The position numbers and the translations under genes are program-made. Positions 34,842 through 45,185 of a stretch of 64,000 nucleotides of DNA are shown here, piece by piece. Position 1 is the stretch's first letter. Each line of letters starts with the position of its first letter. This DNA is from Aequorivita sublithincola DSM 14238 (GTDB taxonomy: Bacteria; Bacteroidota; Bacteroidia; Flavobacteriales; Flavobacteriaceae): positions 2,941,001 through 3,005,000 of the forward strand of contig NC_018013.1 in NCBI RefSeq assembly GCF_000265385.1, read 5' to 3'. The notes under the pieces were generated by a model. It was given only the letters and a program-made list of their open reading frames with translations. It made no database searches and was not told where the DNA came from.

Positions 34842-36749
34842 TTATTTCTTACCGTCCATTTTGTCTTTAAGAGCTTGTAGTGCAGAGTTAGCATCACCTA
34901 ATGTGGTTTTTGCTTCTTCTTGTGAAGCTGCTTGTTTTTTCACAGCTTCTTTTACAATTTTCGCTTCTTCTTCTTTGTGAAGTATCATATGTGAGGCAAC
35001 CACTTTCTTGAATTCTTTGTTGAACTCAATAATTTGGAATTCTGCTTCATCACCTTTCTTCAACATAGAACCATCTTCTTTTTCAAGGTGACGGCCTGGT
35101 ACGAAGGCTACGATATCATCGTTGAAATCTATTGTTGCTCCTTTGTCCACTACTTCAGCAATTGTTGCAGTGTGCTTGGTTCCAACAGCAAATTCATCTT
35201 CGTATTTATCCCAAGGGTTTTCTTCAGTTTGTTTGTGACCTAAACTAAGTTTACGGCCTTCAACATCCAATTCCAATACAACCACTTCTAGTGTGTCACC
35301 AATGTTGGTAAACTCGCTTGGGTGCTTGATTTTCTTGGTCCAAGAAAGATCGCTAATGTAAATAAGACCATCGATACCTTCTTCTAACTCAACAAAAACG
35401 CCGAAGTTAGTGAAGTTGCGAACAATACCTTTGTGGCGTGAACCAACTGGGTATTTTGTAGTAATATCAGTCCATGGATCTGGCGTCATTTGTTTGATAC
35501 CAAGGCTCATTTTGCGTTCTTCTTTATCCATTGTAAGGATAACTGCTTCAATCTCGTCACCAACATTTACGAAATCCTGAGCGCTACGTAAGTGTGTAGA
35601 CCAAGACATTTCGCTAACGTGGATAAGACCTTCAACACCTTCAGCAACTTCAATAAATGCACCGTAGTCTGCAATAACAACTACTTTACCTTTTACTTTA
35701 TCACCAACTTTCAACTCTTCACCAAGAGCTTCCCATGGGTGAGGATTCAATTGCTTAAGACCTAATTGGATACGTGTTTTATCTTCATCGAAATCAAGAA
35801 TAACAACGTTTAATTTCTGATCAAGTTCAACGATCTCATTTGGATGGTTGATACGTGACCAAGAAAGGTCTGTAATGTGAACAAGTCCATCAACACCACC
35901 AAGATCAACAAATACTCCGTATGAAGTGATGTTTTTAACAACACCTTCAAGTACTTGACCTTTTTCAAGTTGGCCGATGATTTCTTTTTTCTGCTCTTCA
36001 ATATCCGCTTCAATAAGTGCTTTGTGAGAAACAACAACGTTTTTAAATTCGTGGTTGATCTTAACAACTTTGAACTCCATTGTTTTTCCAACGTAAACGT
36101 CGTAATCACGGATTGGTTTAACATCTATTTGCGAACCTGGTAAGAATGCTTCGATACCGAAAACATCTACGATCATACCACCTTTTGTGCGGCATTTTAC
36201 GTAACCGTTTACGATTGTAGCTTCGTCGTGAGCCGCATTTACGCGATCCCAAGCCTTAATGGTTCTAGCTTTACGGTGGCTAAGGATAAGTTGACCTGTA
36301 CTGTCCTCACGAACGTCGATCAATACTTCTACTTTGTCACCAACTTTTAAATCTGGATTGTAACGGAATTCGTTTAAAGAAACAACACCTTCACTTTTCG
36401 CGTTAATGTCAATGATTGCATCACGGTCTGTAATGAAAACCACTTTTCCTTCAACAACTTCGTCATCTAGTGTATCAACGAAATTCGCTGCTACCAGTTT
36501 TTCGAATTCTTCTAACTTACCATCGTCGATAGGATCAATTCCTTCTTCGTAGTTGTGCCAGTTGAAATCTGCAAGAAATTTTTCAGGATTACTTTCTTTT
36601 AAAGAAACTTCAGCCTTTGGCTTACCGTTTTCTTTTGCATTAGAATCCTCAGTGTTGGTTTCTTCAGTTTGCATTTCTGCAACTGCAGTTTCCTCTTGTT
36701 GTTTCGCAGCTTTTTCTTCAGCTACTTCTTTGTTTGCTTTATCAGCCAT
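34842..36749 (-). CDS. rpsA: 30S ribosomal protein S1
   Basis: This is a 635-residue protein. An acidic Glu/Ala-rich N-terminal extension of about 90 residues is followed by six S1/OB-fold repeats. The repeats show units such as GVVKNITSYGVFVDLGGVDG, GKVVVIADYGAFIEVAEGVE and GIVRNFTNFGVFVELEEGID, each ending near LSW and KMSLG/KLSLG. S1 brings mRNA to the 30S subunit. In Bacteroidota, where Shine-Dalgarno pairing is little used, it is thought to matter especially. The length with the extension is usual for this phylum. It stands alone between its own promoter and terminator and has a leader of about 160 bases. Confidence 0.96.
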   Translation of the reverse strand: MADKANKEVAEEKAAKQQEETAVAEMQTEETNTEDSNAKENGKPKAEVSLKESNPEKFLADFNWHNYEEGIDPIDDGKLEEFEKLVAANFVDTLDDEVVEGKVVFITDRDAIIDINAKSEGVVSLNEFRYNPDLKVGDKVEVLIDVREDSTGQLILSHRKARTIKAWDRVNAAHDEATIVNGYVKCRTKGGMIVDVFGIEAFLPGSQIDVKPIRDYDVYVGKTMEFKVVKINHEFKNVVVSHKALIEADIEEQKKEIIGQLEKGQVLEGVVKNITSYGVFVDLGGVDGLVHITDLSWSRINHPNEIVELDQKLNVVILDFDEDKTRIQLGLKQLNPHPWEALGEELKVGDKVKGKVVVIADYGAFIEVAEGVEGLIHVSEMSWSTHLRSAQDFVNVGDEIEAVILTMDKEERKMSLGIKQMTPDPWTDITTKYPVGSRHKGIVRNFTNFGVFVELEEGIDGLIYISDLSWTKKIKHPSEFTNIGDTLEVVVLELDVEGRKLSLGHKQTEENPWDKYEDEFAVGTKHTATIAEVVDKGATIDFNDDIVAFVPGRHLEKEDGSMLKKGDEAEFQIIEFNKEFKKVVASHMILHKEEEAKIVKEAVKKQAASQEEAKTTLGDANSALQALKDKMDGKK

Positions 36750-36883
36750 TTGTTTGTAGAATTGATTTTCTTAAGCTCCGAAGTTTCGGGAATACCTTTA
36801 AAAATCAATGTTTTGTATTCTGCGTTGTTACAAGATTTTAATGCGACTATCCCACAGAAGGGTTTGTTTTGTTTGTTTTAATT

Positions 36884-36913
36884 CCTCTTATTTCTTGTCT
36901 CGTCGCTAAGAGG
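36884..36913 (-). promoter_or_regulatory. 5' leader hairpin of rpsA mRNA
   Basis: On the minus strand CCTCTTA and TAAGAGG form a 7-bp stem with a 16-base loop right at the predicted transcript start. In other bacteria S1 represses its own mRNA through leader structures. A similar role here is inference. Confidence 0.4.
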
Positions 36914-36917
36914 GGTG

Positions 36918-36948
36918 CAAAAATAGTATTTTCCTTTTGATTTTCAAA
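36918..36948 (-). promoter_or_regulatory. rpsA promoter, exact Bacteroidota consensus
   Basis: TTTG (36945-36948), exactly 19 bases, and TATTTTTG (36918-36925) on the minus strand. The match to the TTTG-N19-TAnnTTTG promoter is complete. The predicted start near 36911 gives a leader of about 160 bases. Confidence 0.8.
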
Positions 36949-37043
36949 ACTTTAAATAGCTGTTCTTTAAAGTTTTCATAAATATTTATAGGTTGAATAA
37001 CACGTTTTTATATTTGCCGAAAACAAACCTTAAAAAACAACCT

Positions 37044-37739
37044 ATGAAATTTATATTAGCATGCTTCATTGCTGCAATTGCACTAAATACTTGTGAAAAT
37101 GATTCCACAGATAAAACTGCTGAAACAATTCTTTTTGTAAACAGCGCAAAAGTAGATTGTACAGGTGTTGGCGAGATGAAATGCCTACAAACGCAAGAAT
37201 CTGAAATGTTAAGTCCGAACGATTGGAAAAATTTCTACGGAAACATTGAAGGTTTTGAATATGAGCCAGGTTATATCTATAAAATTTCTGTAAAAAAAGA
37301 AAAGCTGGATCCCGCAACAGTTCCTGCCGATGCTTCATCTATAAAATATTCTTTAGTTGAAGTGCTCGAAAAAAACATTGACGAAAAAATGCGTCTGAAC
37401 GATATTTGGGCATTGAAAGCTATTGACGGCGAAATGATTGATGCTACCGAGCTTTCAGGAATGCAAAAACAACCCGTTCTTGAAATTAATATAATCGAAA
37501 TGAAAATCTTCGGAAACGACGGTTGCAACAGTATGTTTGGAAATCTTGAAAGTTTGGATGACAAAAACATAGCTTTTGGCCCTATGGGCGGAACCAAAAT
37601 GGCTTGCCCAAACATGGAGTTTTCTTCAAAATATACTACCGCGCTATCTAAAACGAAAACGTATAAACTTGATGGTTTACAGCTTTTCTTTTGTGATGAC
37701 GAAGGAAATGAAGTGTTGAAATATCAAAAAGCGGAATAA
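37044..37739 (+). CDS. DUF4377 plus META-domain secreted protein
   Basis: This is a 231-residue protein with signal MKFILACFIAAIALNTCEN, possibly a lipoprotein. I start at ATG 37044. A longer frame begins at a TTG (36993) that lies upstream of a TATATTTG promoter box at 37009-37016 and cannot be in the mRNA if that box is used. The first domain (ILFVNSAKVDCTGVGEMKCL through EVLEK) fits DUF4377. The second (WALKAIDGEMI, then GNDGCNSMFGNLESL and KMACPNMEFSSKY) is a META/HslJ-like domain. META proteins are linked to heat shock, oxidative and antibiotic stress in other bacteria. It is monocistronic with a strong terminator. Confidence 0.83.
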   Translation: MKFILACFIAAIALNTCENDSTDKTAETILFVNSAKVDCTGVGEMKCLQTQESEMLSPNDWKNFYGNIEGFEYEPGYIYKISVKKEKLDPATVPADASSIKYSLVEVLEKNIDEKMRLNDIWALKAIDGEMIDATELSGMQKQPVLEINIIEMKIFGNDGCNSMFGNLESLDDKNIAFGPMGGTKMACPNMEFSSKYTTALSKTKTYKLDGLQLFFCDDEGNEVLKYQKAE

Positions 37740-37782
37740 ATTGTAAACACAAAAGATTCAAATATTTTTAGATAAAATTAAT

Positions 37783-37830
37783 GCGTGAAGTTCAAACTGC
37801 CACGGTGGATTGAACTTCACGCATTTTTTT
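37783..37830 (+). terminator. Strong intrinsic terminator after the META-domain gene
   Basis: A perfect 13-bp stem, GCGTGAAGTTCAA / TTGAACTTCACGC, with a 14-base loop is followed by A and eight T. Confidence 0.9.
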
Positions 37831-37893
37831 TAATTGCTATCAATATTCTATCAATTCAGGATTAAACCATCAAAACTGAGGAAAAATATTTTT

Positions 37894-40575
37894 CTAGAAC
37901 AATAATCCTTGCCCGTCTTCGTCCGTTATTGAATCGTCTTTATTATCTGTGTCAGTTTCATTCCTAGAATTTTTATCTTCAGATTCTAAATCCTCCTCCT
38001 CTATTACTTCAATTTCTTCGGGTTCAACTGGCTCTGGGGCTTCGTAAAGCAGCGGTTCCATAGTGTTTATCTCCAGAATTTTTTCTTTGGTTAACTGATT
38101 TCCCATTGCGTTGATTCCTTTTATTGAAATGAATTCCTCTAAATTCAACTCTAAATTTTCTTCCCGCTCCTGCCCTCTTTTTTTGGCGAAAATTATTTCT
38201 GCCATTGGTCGGTGATCTGTAAATATTTTTTCTAAATATGAATTTGGATGCTCAGTGATTATGGCATCTTCCTTGTCTGGATGTTCAATAAGGAAACGTT
38301 TCACATAAAAGAGTTCCTTTTCGCCTTCCCAGTAAATAGCGCTCAGCGGTTTTTTGGGATTCCACTTTTCAAGGATTATCATATCATCATCAAAACGAAG
38401 CTGAAGATCTGGAACAACCGTTTTTACTATTCCTTTTTGATTTACGATGAGCAATCTATCTTCTTTTCTGAATTCACCTAATAGCTCGCCGCGTTCGTCA
38501 ACATTTAAACGTTGTACGGAATCGTCGAACCATATTTTACGTGGCTTCAGCGTGGAAAGACCTTTTTCTTTTAATTCAATTTTCTTTATTGAATATTTGG
38601 TAACAATATTTCCTTTGGAATTTCTACCTTTTACTAATTGGTCTGCAAAATCGAGATCGAATTTCAGTTTTTTGATGCTTCCGCTTTGGCGTAGATAAAT
38701 TGTTACAACCTCAGCTTCACCATTTGGATTGGCAGTAAAATAAAGCACTTTGGAGCCTTTGGAGTCGTTACCCATATCGTATTCCTTGTCCCTCGTCATA
38801 GAAGTTACGGCAAAACGCTTCACGTAATTTGCACCTCTCGCTCCATCACGATAAACCATATTATAAATGGTACGTTTGTCTTTTTTCTTGAAAACGGCGA
38901 CGTGGATAATCCCTTTACCAATAAATGTTTTGGCATCTACCTTGGACACCATCATAGTTCCGTCTTCCGTAAACACGATAATATCATCAATATCGCTACA
39001 GTCTGTAACGTATTCGTCCTTCTTAAGACTTGTTCCCACAAAACCTTCTTCGCGGTTTACGTAGAGTTTTGTGTTTCGAATTACAACTTTCGTTGCTTCA
39101 ATATCATCAAAAGTTCTGATTTCGGTTTTTCGTTCTTTTCCTGCTCCGTATTCTTTCTTTAACCTTTTGAAATAATCAATTGCATACTCAATAAGGTTTG
39201 CTAAGTGATGCTTTACTTGACTGATGCTATCTTCCAACGCATCAATCTTTTGTTGTGCTTTATCAATGTCGAATTTTGAAATTCTTTTAATTCGAATTTC
39301 AGTTAAACGCACAATGTCTTCTTCAGTTACAGCGCGCTTTAAATGCATAATATGTGGCTGTAAACCTTTGTCAATTGCAGAAATTACGCCTTCCCAAGTT
39401 TCCTCTTCTTCAATATCGCGATAGATTCTGTTTTCAATAAAAATACGTTCCAAGGAAGCGAAATGCCATTGCTCTTCAAATTCTTCTAATTGGATTTCCA
39501 ATTCACTTTTCAGCAATTGAACCGTTCGGTCTGTACTTACGCGAAGCATTTCAGAAACGCCTACAAACAAAGGTCTGTTATCTTCAATTACACAGCCCAA
39601 AGGTGAAATGGAAGATTCGCAAGCCGTGAAAGCATAGAGCGCGTCAATGGTTTTATCTGGCGAAATTCCGCTTGGTAAATGGATTTGAATTTCCACTTCA
39701 GCCGCAGTATTATCTTCTATTTTCTTGATTTTTATTTTCCCTTTCTCATTTGCTTTTAGAATAGTATCAATAAGCGATGAAGTATTAGTTCCAAAAGGAA
39801 TTTCAGTAATTACAAGTGTGTTTTTATCAAGTTGGTTGATTCGCGCACGACTTCGAATTTTTCCACCACGCAAACCATCGTTATAATTTGCAACATCCAT
39901 AATTCCACCCGTTGGGAAATCTGGAAAAATCTGAAATTTTTTGCCTTGCAAATGCTTTATGGAAGCATCAATAAGTTCAAGAAAATTATGTGGAAGAATT
40001 TTAGTTGAAAGACCAACGGCAATACCTTCTCCACCTTGATTTAAAAGCAAAGGAAACTTAACTGGAAGGTTGATTGGTTCCTTTCTACGTCCGTCATAAG
40101 AAGCTTGCCACTTTGTTACTTTTGGATTGAAAACCACGTCCAAACCAAATTTTGAAATTCGCGCTTCAATATATCGCGAAGCCGCAGCACTATCGCCTGT
40201 TAGAATGTTTCCCCAGTTTCCTTGGGTGTCTATCAATAAATCTTTTTGACCAATCTGAACCATTGCATCTGCAATACTGGCATCTCCGTGCGGGTGATAT
40301 TGCATAGTATGTCCAACGATGTTCGCAACTTTGTTGTAACGCCCATCATCCAAATCTTTCATAGACTGCATAATACGGCGTTGAACTGGTTTAAATCCGT
40401 CCTCAATTGCTGGGACGGCACGTTCTAGGATTACGTAACTGGCGTAATCCAAAAACCAGTCGCGAAACATTCCTGGTACTTTTTTTATAGTATCGCTGGA
40501 AGTATCGTCGTTTACGCCCAAATAGTCTGGGCCTGCGATTTCTTGTTCTTCGTTATTGTCGAGTTCGTCACTCAT
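37894..40575 (-). CDS. parC: DNA topoisomerase IV subunit A
   Basis: This is an 893-residue type IIA topoisomerase subunit. The catalytic tyrosine is Tyr135 in SAAASRYIEARI, the counterpart of the AARYT motif. The quinolone-pocket region is HPHGDASIADAM (residues 94-105). The C-terminal domain lacks a clean gyrase GyrA-box, which fits ParC rather than GyrA, and ends in an acidic tail (VIEEEDLESEDKNSRNETD). With ParE it decatenates daughter chromosomes. It lies 156 bases downstream of parE in the same direction, with a repeat element between them. Confidence 0.92.
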   Translation of the reverse strand: MSDELDNNEEQEIAGPDYLGVNDDTSSDTIKKVPGMFRDWFLDYASYVILERAVPAIEDGFKPVQRRIMQSMKDLDDGRYNKVANIVGHTMQYHPHGDASIADAMVQIGQKDLLIDTQGNWGNILTGDSAAASRYIEARISKFGLDVVFNPKVTKWQASYDGRRKEPINLPVKFPLLLNQGGEGIAVGLSTKILPHNFLELIDASIKHLQGKKFQIFPDFPTGGIMDVANYNDGLRGGKIRSRARINQLDKNTLVITEIPFGTNTSSLIDTILKANEKGKIKIKKIEDNTAAEVEIQIHLPSGISPDKTIDALYAFTACESSISPLGCVIEDNRPLFVGVSEMLRVSTDRTVQLLKSELEIQLEEFEEQWHFASLERIFIENRIYRDIEEEETWEGVISAIDKGLQPHIMHLKRAVTEEDIVRLTEIRIKRISKFDIDKAQQKIDALEDSISQVKHHLANLIEYAIDYFKRLKKEYGAGKERKTEIRTFDDIEATKVVIRNTKLYVNREEGFVGTSLKKDEYVTDCSDIDDIIVFTEDGTMMVSKVDAKTFIGKGIIHVAVFKKKDKRTIYNMVYRDGARGANYVKRFAVTSMTRDKEYDMGNDSKGSKVLYFTANPNGEAEVVTIYLRQSGSIKKLKFDLDFADQLVKGRNSKGNIVTKYSIKKIELKEKGLSTLKPRKIWFDDSVQRLNVDERGELLGEFRKEDRLLIVNQKGIVKTVVPDLQLRFDDDMIILEKWNPKKPLSAIYWEGEKELFYVKRFLIEHPDKEDAIITEHPNSYLEKIFTDHRPMAEIIFAKKRGQEREENLELNLEEFISIKGINAMGNQLTKEKILEINTMEPLLYEAPEPVEPEEIEVIEEEDLESEDKNSRNETDTDNKDDSITDEDGQGLLF

Positions 40576-40609
40576 CTATTTATTCTCTATTCTTTATTTT
40601 TATTCTTTG

Positions 40610-40665
40610 CGCTCTCTGCGTCTTTGCGGTAATAACTCCACCGCAGAGGCGCAAAGGACGCAGAG
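40610..40665. repeat. CTCTGCGTCTTTGCGGT / ACCGCAGAG inverted word repeat between parE and parC
   Basis: CTCTGCGTCTTTGCGGT (40614-40630) is followed by ACCGCAGAGGCGCAAAGGACGCAGAG, which contains its imperfect reverse complement. The tail at 40691-40730 adds tandem ACTGCCAACTGCTACTGAACACTGAACACT words. It could fold into a GC-rich hairpin in the parE-parC transcript. Confidence 0.65.
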
Positions 40666-40731
40666 TTATTTCACTTTCGAATGTAATGTTAAATCGCGAG
40701 CCTACTGCCAACTGCTACTGAACACTGAACA

Positions 40732-42582
40732 CTACTCTTCCACCCTATCCAACTCCACCTTTAAATTCTCAATAATAAATTCCTGTCTATCGGGCGTATT
40801 TTTTCCCATATAAAAAGAAAGCAATTCCTCAATACTCATAGACTTATCAAGCATTACAGGATCTAAACGAATGTCGTTCCCAATAAAATGCACAAACTCA
40901 TCCGGCGAAATTTCACCCAAACCTTTAAAGCGGGTGATTTCGGGTTTTGGTTTTAATTCTTCCAAAGCATCCCTTCGTTCCTCTTCCGTATAACAATAGA
41001 TTGTTTTTTTCTTATTACGAACGCGAAACAATGGTGTTTGCAAAATATATAAATGCCCTTCCTTTATCAATTCAGGAAAAAACTGAAGGAAAAATGTAAT
41101 TAGCAATAAGCGAATGTGCATTCCATCAACATCAGCATCTGTAGCGATTACAATGTTGTTGTACCGCAAGTCTTCCATTGAATCTTCAATGTTTAATGCG
41201 GCTTGCAATAGATTGAATTCCTCGTTTTCGTAAACGATTTTTTTGGTCATTCCGTAAGTATTCAACGGCTTTCCACGTAATGAAAACACAGCTTGGGTAT
41301 TTACGTCACGACTCTTTGTAATGCTTCCACTTGCAGAATCTCCCTCTGTTATGAAAAGGGTGGATTCTAGGTTTCGTTCGTTTTTAACGTCTGCCAAGTG
41401 TACTCGGCAATCACGCAGTTTTTTATTGTGAAGGTTTGATTTTTTAGCGCGGTCTTTTGCAAGTTTCCTAATGCCGCTTAATTCCTTACGCTCACGTTCA
41501 GCTTGAACTATTTTTCGCTGAATTCCGTCAGCAGCCTCATGATTTTTATGAAGGTAATTATCAAGCTGTGTTTTTAAGAAATCGTTTATAAACGTTCGCA
41601 CCGTCGGCAAATCTCCGCCCATGTCTGTAGAACCGAGCTTTGTTTTTGTCTGACTTTCAAAAACAGGTTCCATCACTTTGATGCTCACTGCTGAAACGAT
41701 GGATTTTCGTACATCGCTAGCGTCGTAGTTTTTACCGTAAAACTCACGGATGGTTTTTACCAAAGCTTCACGAAAAGCAGCTAAATGCGTTCCACCTTGC
41801 GTGGTGTTCTGCCCGTTTACAAAACTGTGGTATTCTTCACTATACTGGGTTTTGCTGTGTGTTATGGCAACTTCAATATCTTCACCTCGAAGATGAATTA
41901 TTGGATACGCCATATCTTCTTCAGAAATGGTTTCCATCAAAAGATCTTTCAATCCATTTTCAGAATAAAACTTCTGACCGTTGAAATCTATGGTCAATCC
42001 AGGATTGAGATAGACGTAGTTTTTCAACATTTTTTCTACATACTCGTTTCGGTATTTAAAGTTTTTAAAGATCGCTTCGTCTGGAATAAAAATAACTTTT
42101 GTTCCTTTTCGTTTGGAGCTTTCTTCAATCGCCACATCATTCGTTAATTCGCCTAGAGAAAATTCTGCAGCTTTCAATTGGTTGTCACGAATGGATTCAA
42201 CTTTAAAAAATGATGAAAGTGCGTTTACGGCTTTTGTTCCAACGCCATTCAGACCAACAGATTTCTTAAAAGCACGGCTATCATACTTCCCGCCCGTGTT
42301 CATTTTTGAAACAACGTCAATCACTTTCCCAAGCGGAATACCACGACCAAAGTCACGCACTTTAACTTCTTTTTCCTTTATGCGAACTTCAATGGTTTTT
42401 CCGGCGCCCATTACAAATTCATCTATACAGTTGTCAATCACCTCTTTTAGAAGAATATAAATACCATCATCAGGTGAAGAACCGTCACCGAGCTTCCCAA
42501 TATACATACCAGGACGCATGCGGATGTGTTCCTTCCAGTCCAGCGAGCGTATGTTGTCTTCGGTATATTGTGTTTCGGCCAT
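40732..42582 (-). CDS. parE: DNA topoisomerase IV subunit B
   Basis: This is a 616-residue GHKL-ATPase topoisomerase subunit. [15 protein letters not shown] near the N-terminus, [11 protein letters not shown] (the ATP-binding Glu/Asn), [13 protein letters not shown], the TOPRIM motif [11 protein letters not shown] and [13 protein letters not shown] are all present. I start at ATG 42580-42582 (MAETQYTED). The longer frame adds 18 residues with no counterpart that I recognise. It lies upstream of parC in the same direction, and together they form topoisomerase IV in the cytoplasm. Confidence 0.94.
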   Translation of the reverse strand: MAETQYTEDNIRSLDWKEHIRMRPGMYIGKLGDGSSPDDGIYILLKEVIDNCIDEFVMGAGKTIEVRIKEKEVKVRDFGRGIPLGKVIDVVSKMNTGGKYDSRAFKKSVGLNGVGTKAVNALSSFFKVESIRDNQLKAAEFSLGELTNDVAIEESSKRKGTKVIFIPDEAIFKNFKYRNEYVEKMLKNYVYLNPGLTIDFNGQKFYSENGLKDLLMETISEEDMAYPIIHLRGEDIEVAITHSKTQYSEEYHSFVNGQNTTQGGTHLAAFREALVKTIREFYGKNYDASDVRKSIVSAVSIKVMEPVFESQTKTKLGSTDMGGDLPTVRTFINDFLKTQLDNYLHKNHEAADGIQRKIVQAERERKELSGIRKLAKDRAKKSNLHNKKLRDCRVHLADVKNERNLESTLFITEGDSASGSITKSRDVNTQAVFSLRGKPLNTYGMTKKIVYENEEFNLLQAALNIEDSMEDLRYNNIVIATDADVDGMHIRLLLITFFLQFFPELIKEGHLYILQTPLFRVRNKKKTIYCYTEEERRDALEELKPKPEITRFKGLGEISPDEFVHFIGNDIRLDPVMLDKSMSIEELLSFYMGKNTPDRQEFIIENLKVELDRVEE

Positions 42583-42690
42583 GGGTTTTAGTGTAGGGTT
42601 GCTAATATAAATATAGCTTGGCACTTGTGAAACCAATACTTGGGAAAGTAATTAACAATAAAATGAGAGGTATTGTTAGTAAAAAAAGCT

Positions 42691-42716
42691 AGAAGGTAGA
42701 GGACGGAAGACGGAAG
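42691..42716. repeat. GGAAGACGGAAG-type word repeat upstream of cbpA
   Basis: AGAAGGTAGAGGACGGAAGACGGAAG is a tandem of an 8-base word. It lies in the 228-base divergent gap between parE and cbpA, which otherwise holds AT-rich promoter DNA. Confidence 0.4.
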
Positions 42717-42810
42717 TAAAACTAAGTGCTAAACTTTTGTGAAGAATATCCCTTCTCGTTGAATTGTTCCAATACTTTTCATAATTTCATACCACAAACG
42801 AAAAACCTTA

Positions 42811-43734
42811 ATGGAATTTATAGATTACTACAAAGTTTTAGGCCTCGATAAAAGCGCTTCGGCAGCAGATATAAAGAAGGCTTACCGAAAACTTGCAAGA
42901 AAATTGCATCCTGATTTAAACCCAAATGACAAAACTGCTCAGGAAAAATTTCAGAAAGTAAACGAAGCCAACGAAGTTTTGAGCGATCCTGAAAAACGCA
43001 AAAAATATGATCAATACGGAAAAGATTGGCAACACGCAGATGCATTTGAAAGCGCAAAAAAACAACAAGGTTCACAAGGTTTTGGTGGCGGTTATGGCGG
43101 CCAAAGAACGTATACTGGTGGCGGGCAGGGTTTTGACGAAAGTCAATTTTCAGACTTTTTTGAATCTATGTTTGGAGGTGGTGGCGGTTTTAGCGGCGGC
43201 GGAAACAGAAGACAACCTTCACAATTTAAAGGTCAGGATTTGAGCGCGACACTTCGATTGAATTTAACGGATATTCTGGAAAGCCAAAAACAAACCATCA
43301 GTATTGGTGAGAAAAAGATTCGATTAACAATTCCGGCAGGTGTTGAAGATGGCCAAACCTTAAAAATTAAAGGTTACGGTGGCGAAGGAAGAAACGGCGG
43401 CCCAAAAGGAGATTTGCTTATTACTTTTGAAATTTTCAACAATACACGCTTCAAAAGGTTGCAAAGTGATATTTATTCAACCGAAGAAATTTCAATCTAT
43501 ACAGCGCTTTTAGGAGGTGAAATAACTGTTGAAACACTTACGGGAAAAGTGAAGCTGAATGTAAAACCAGAAACCCAAAACGATACAAAAGTAAAACTGA
43601 AAGGCAAAGGTTTACCCAAATACAAAAAGGAAGATCAACACGGCGATTTGTATATTACCTATAAAATTGAACTTCCGAAAAGCCTTTCAGAAAAAGAAAA
43701 AGAACTGTTTATTGAACTTTCAAAACTGAGATAA
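42811..43734 (+). CDS. cbpA: CbpA-type DnaJ co-chaperone
   Basis: This is a 307-residue protein. The J domain (residues 3-70) has HPD in [12 protein letters not shown] Gly/Phe-rich region (about 85-145, with [17 protein letters not shown]) follows, then the two substrate-binding beta domains of the DnaJ C-terminus, without the zinc-finger repeats. That is the CbpA class. It stimulates DnaK ATPase and hands over clients in the cytoplasm. Its stop codon shares one base with the start of cbpM (TAATG), so the pair is translationally coupled. Confidence 0.93.
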   Translation: MEFIDYYKVLGLDKSASAADIKKAYRKLARKLHPDLNPNDKTAQEKFQKVNEANEVLSDPEKRKKYDQYGKDWQHADAFESAKKQQGSQGFGGGYGGQRTYTGGGQGFDESQFSDFFESMFGGGGGFSGGGNRRQPSQFKGQDLSATLRLNLTDILESQKQTISIGEKKIRLTIPAGVEDGQTLKIKGYGGEGRNGGPKGDLLITFEIFNNTRFKRLQSDIYSTEEISIYTALLGGEITVETLTGKVKLNVKPETQNDTKVKLKGKGLPKYKKEDQHGDLYITYKIELPKSLSEKEKELFIELSKLR

Positions 43735-44024
43735 TGGCACGAGAAAAATATATATTGGTAAGTCACTATTGTGAACAGACGCATATTGAAAATTCATTTG
43801 TAAAAAATCTTCACGAATATGGTTTGGTGACTTTTGAAGAAAAGCAAAACGACGTTTTTATCGACGAAAAAGATATTTCTGAGATTGAGAAAATGTTTCG
43901 TTTGCATCATGAATTAGGTATTAATTTTGAGGGATTGGACGCTTTAAAACAAATGCTGAAGCGTTTGGAAAAAATGCAAAAGCAGATGGAATTGCTTCAA
44001 AAAAAACTCGGATTATATGAGTAG
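43734..44024 (+). CDS. cbpM: CbpA modulator protein CbpM
   Basis: This is a 96-residue MerR-like helical protein. The N-terminal part (YILVSHYCEQTHIENSFVKN) resembles the helix-turn-helix-like core and the C-terminal half is coiled coil (LKQMLKRLEKMQKQMELLQK). CbpM binds the J domain of CbpA and inhibits its stimulation of DnaK. The position directly after cbpA with a one-base overlap strongly supports the call. Confidence 0.88.
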   Translation: MAREKYILVSHYCEQTHIENSFVKNLHEYGLVTFEEKQNDVFIDEKDISEIEKMFRLHHELGINFEGLDALKQMLKRLEKMQKQMELLQKKLGLYE

Positions 44025-44111
44025 CTATTTTAAAATTGAATTATAATTTAATTTTAATGAAATGTTAAATGGAATTTTCGTTATTGATCAATCCTATATC
44101 TTTATCCGTCT

Positions 44112-45119
44112 ATGAAAAAAACACTCCTACTTCTCGCATTAATGGTTTGTGTAACCACTTTCGCACAGCAAAAATTTCAAAATTCAATAAACTCTAATCA
44201 TGTTGATGATTCTGTTTCATTTACATCTGAATTGAATATCACGACTGATTTTATTTCTGAAAATCGAAATATTCAAGAAACATTATCATCCATAAATTTT
44301 GAATCAAAAGATAAAACTGTTTTAGAAACCCAGAAAAGCGATTCTCCGTATGAATGGAAGTGGTTGCGCGACGGTATTTGGACCGGTGTTGCGCTTGGTG
44401 CGAGCGCTGGTGGATTGATGTTAATACAAAAGAAAGATGATCTTCCAATGAATGAGAGTGCTAAGTTTTTAACCGAAGAAAGCCTTCAAAAAGAAATTGA
44501 CAAGCTTTCATTTCTCGATAGATGGGTTGCGGGAAATCATTCCGAAAGTGCTAGTAAAATTAGTGATATTCCTTTTGCGGTTTCGTTTGTAGCGCCTTTC
44601 GCACTTCTTTTTGATGATGAAATCAACGATCATACAGGTCAATATCTCGGACTATATATTGAAAGCCTGGCTACCACTGCGGCACTTTACACTATAACCG
44701 CTGGATTAGTAGATAGAAGCAGACCTTACGTTTATGATAGTAGTGGTGACACATCTAATGATAGACGATTTAAAAATAACGGACAACGTTCGTTTTATTC
44801 TGGTCACGTGGCAGCAACTGCTACCGCAACTTTTTTTGCAGCAAAAGCGTATAGCGATTTTAATCCTGATTCAAACGGAAAAATATACGTTTGGGCTGGA
44901 GCCGCTGTTCTACCTGCAGCCGTTGGAGTTTTTAGAATGGAAGCTGGACAGCATTTTTTGACTGATGTACTTTTAGGCTATGTTTTAGGTGCTGGTACAG
45001 GAATTTTAGTTCCTGAGTTACATAAAAGAAAAATGGAAAATGTTGATATTTATCCAAGTTCTGGTAGAAGCTATAATGGTGATAGTTATAATGGAATGGC
45101 TTTTAGATATACCTTTTAG
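44112..45119 (+). CDS. PAP2-family membrane phosphatase
   Basis: This is a 335-residue protein with a signal peptide (MKKTLLLLALMVCVTTFAQ). The three PAP2 phosphatase motifs are RSRPYVYD, SFYSGHVAAT and RMEAGQHFLTDVLLGYVLG. In the middle one YSGH replaces the more usual PSGH. A 90-residue periplasmic region precedes the first membrane segment. PAP2 enzymes dephosphorylate undecaprenyl pyrophosphate, phosphatidic acid or lipid A; which one applies here is unknown. It is monocistronic with a terminator shared with ychF. Confidence 0.87.
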   Translation: MKKTLLLLALMVCVTTFAQQKFQNSINSNHVDDSVSFTSELNITTDFISENRNIQETLSSINFESKDKTVLETQKSDSPYEWKWLRDGIWTGVALGASAGGLMLIQKKDDLPMNESAKFLTEESLQKEIDKLSFLDRWVAGNHSESASKISDIPFAVSFVAPFALLFDDEINDHTGQYLGLYIESLATTAALYTITAGLVDRSRPYVYDSSGDTSNDRRFKNNGQRSFYSGHVAATATATFFAAKAYSDFNPDSNGKIYVWAGAAVLPAAVGVFRMEAGQHFLTDVLLGYVLGAGTGILVPELHKRKMENVDIYPSSGRSYNGDSYNGMAFRYTF

Positions 45120-45151
45120 ATTTCTTGATGTTTATAAAAATACTTTTAAAT

Positions 45152-45180
45152 AAAAAATCCCGCTGAATGCGGGAATTTTT
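45152..45180. terminator. Bidirectional terminator between PAP2 gene and ychF
   Basis: AAAAATCCCGC-TGAAT-GCGGGAATTTTT, with a T run on each strand, serves the two convergent genes. Confidence 0.88.
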
Positions 45181-45185
45181 ATTGT

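Noticed and set aside
40610..40730. Repeat stretch between parE and parC as a possible CRISPR or mobile element end
   Set aside because: The units are short, unequal and inverted, with no regular spacers and no transposase nearby. It fits the other intergenic word repeats instead.
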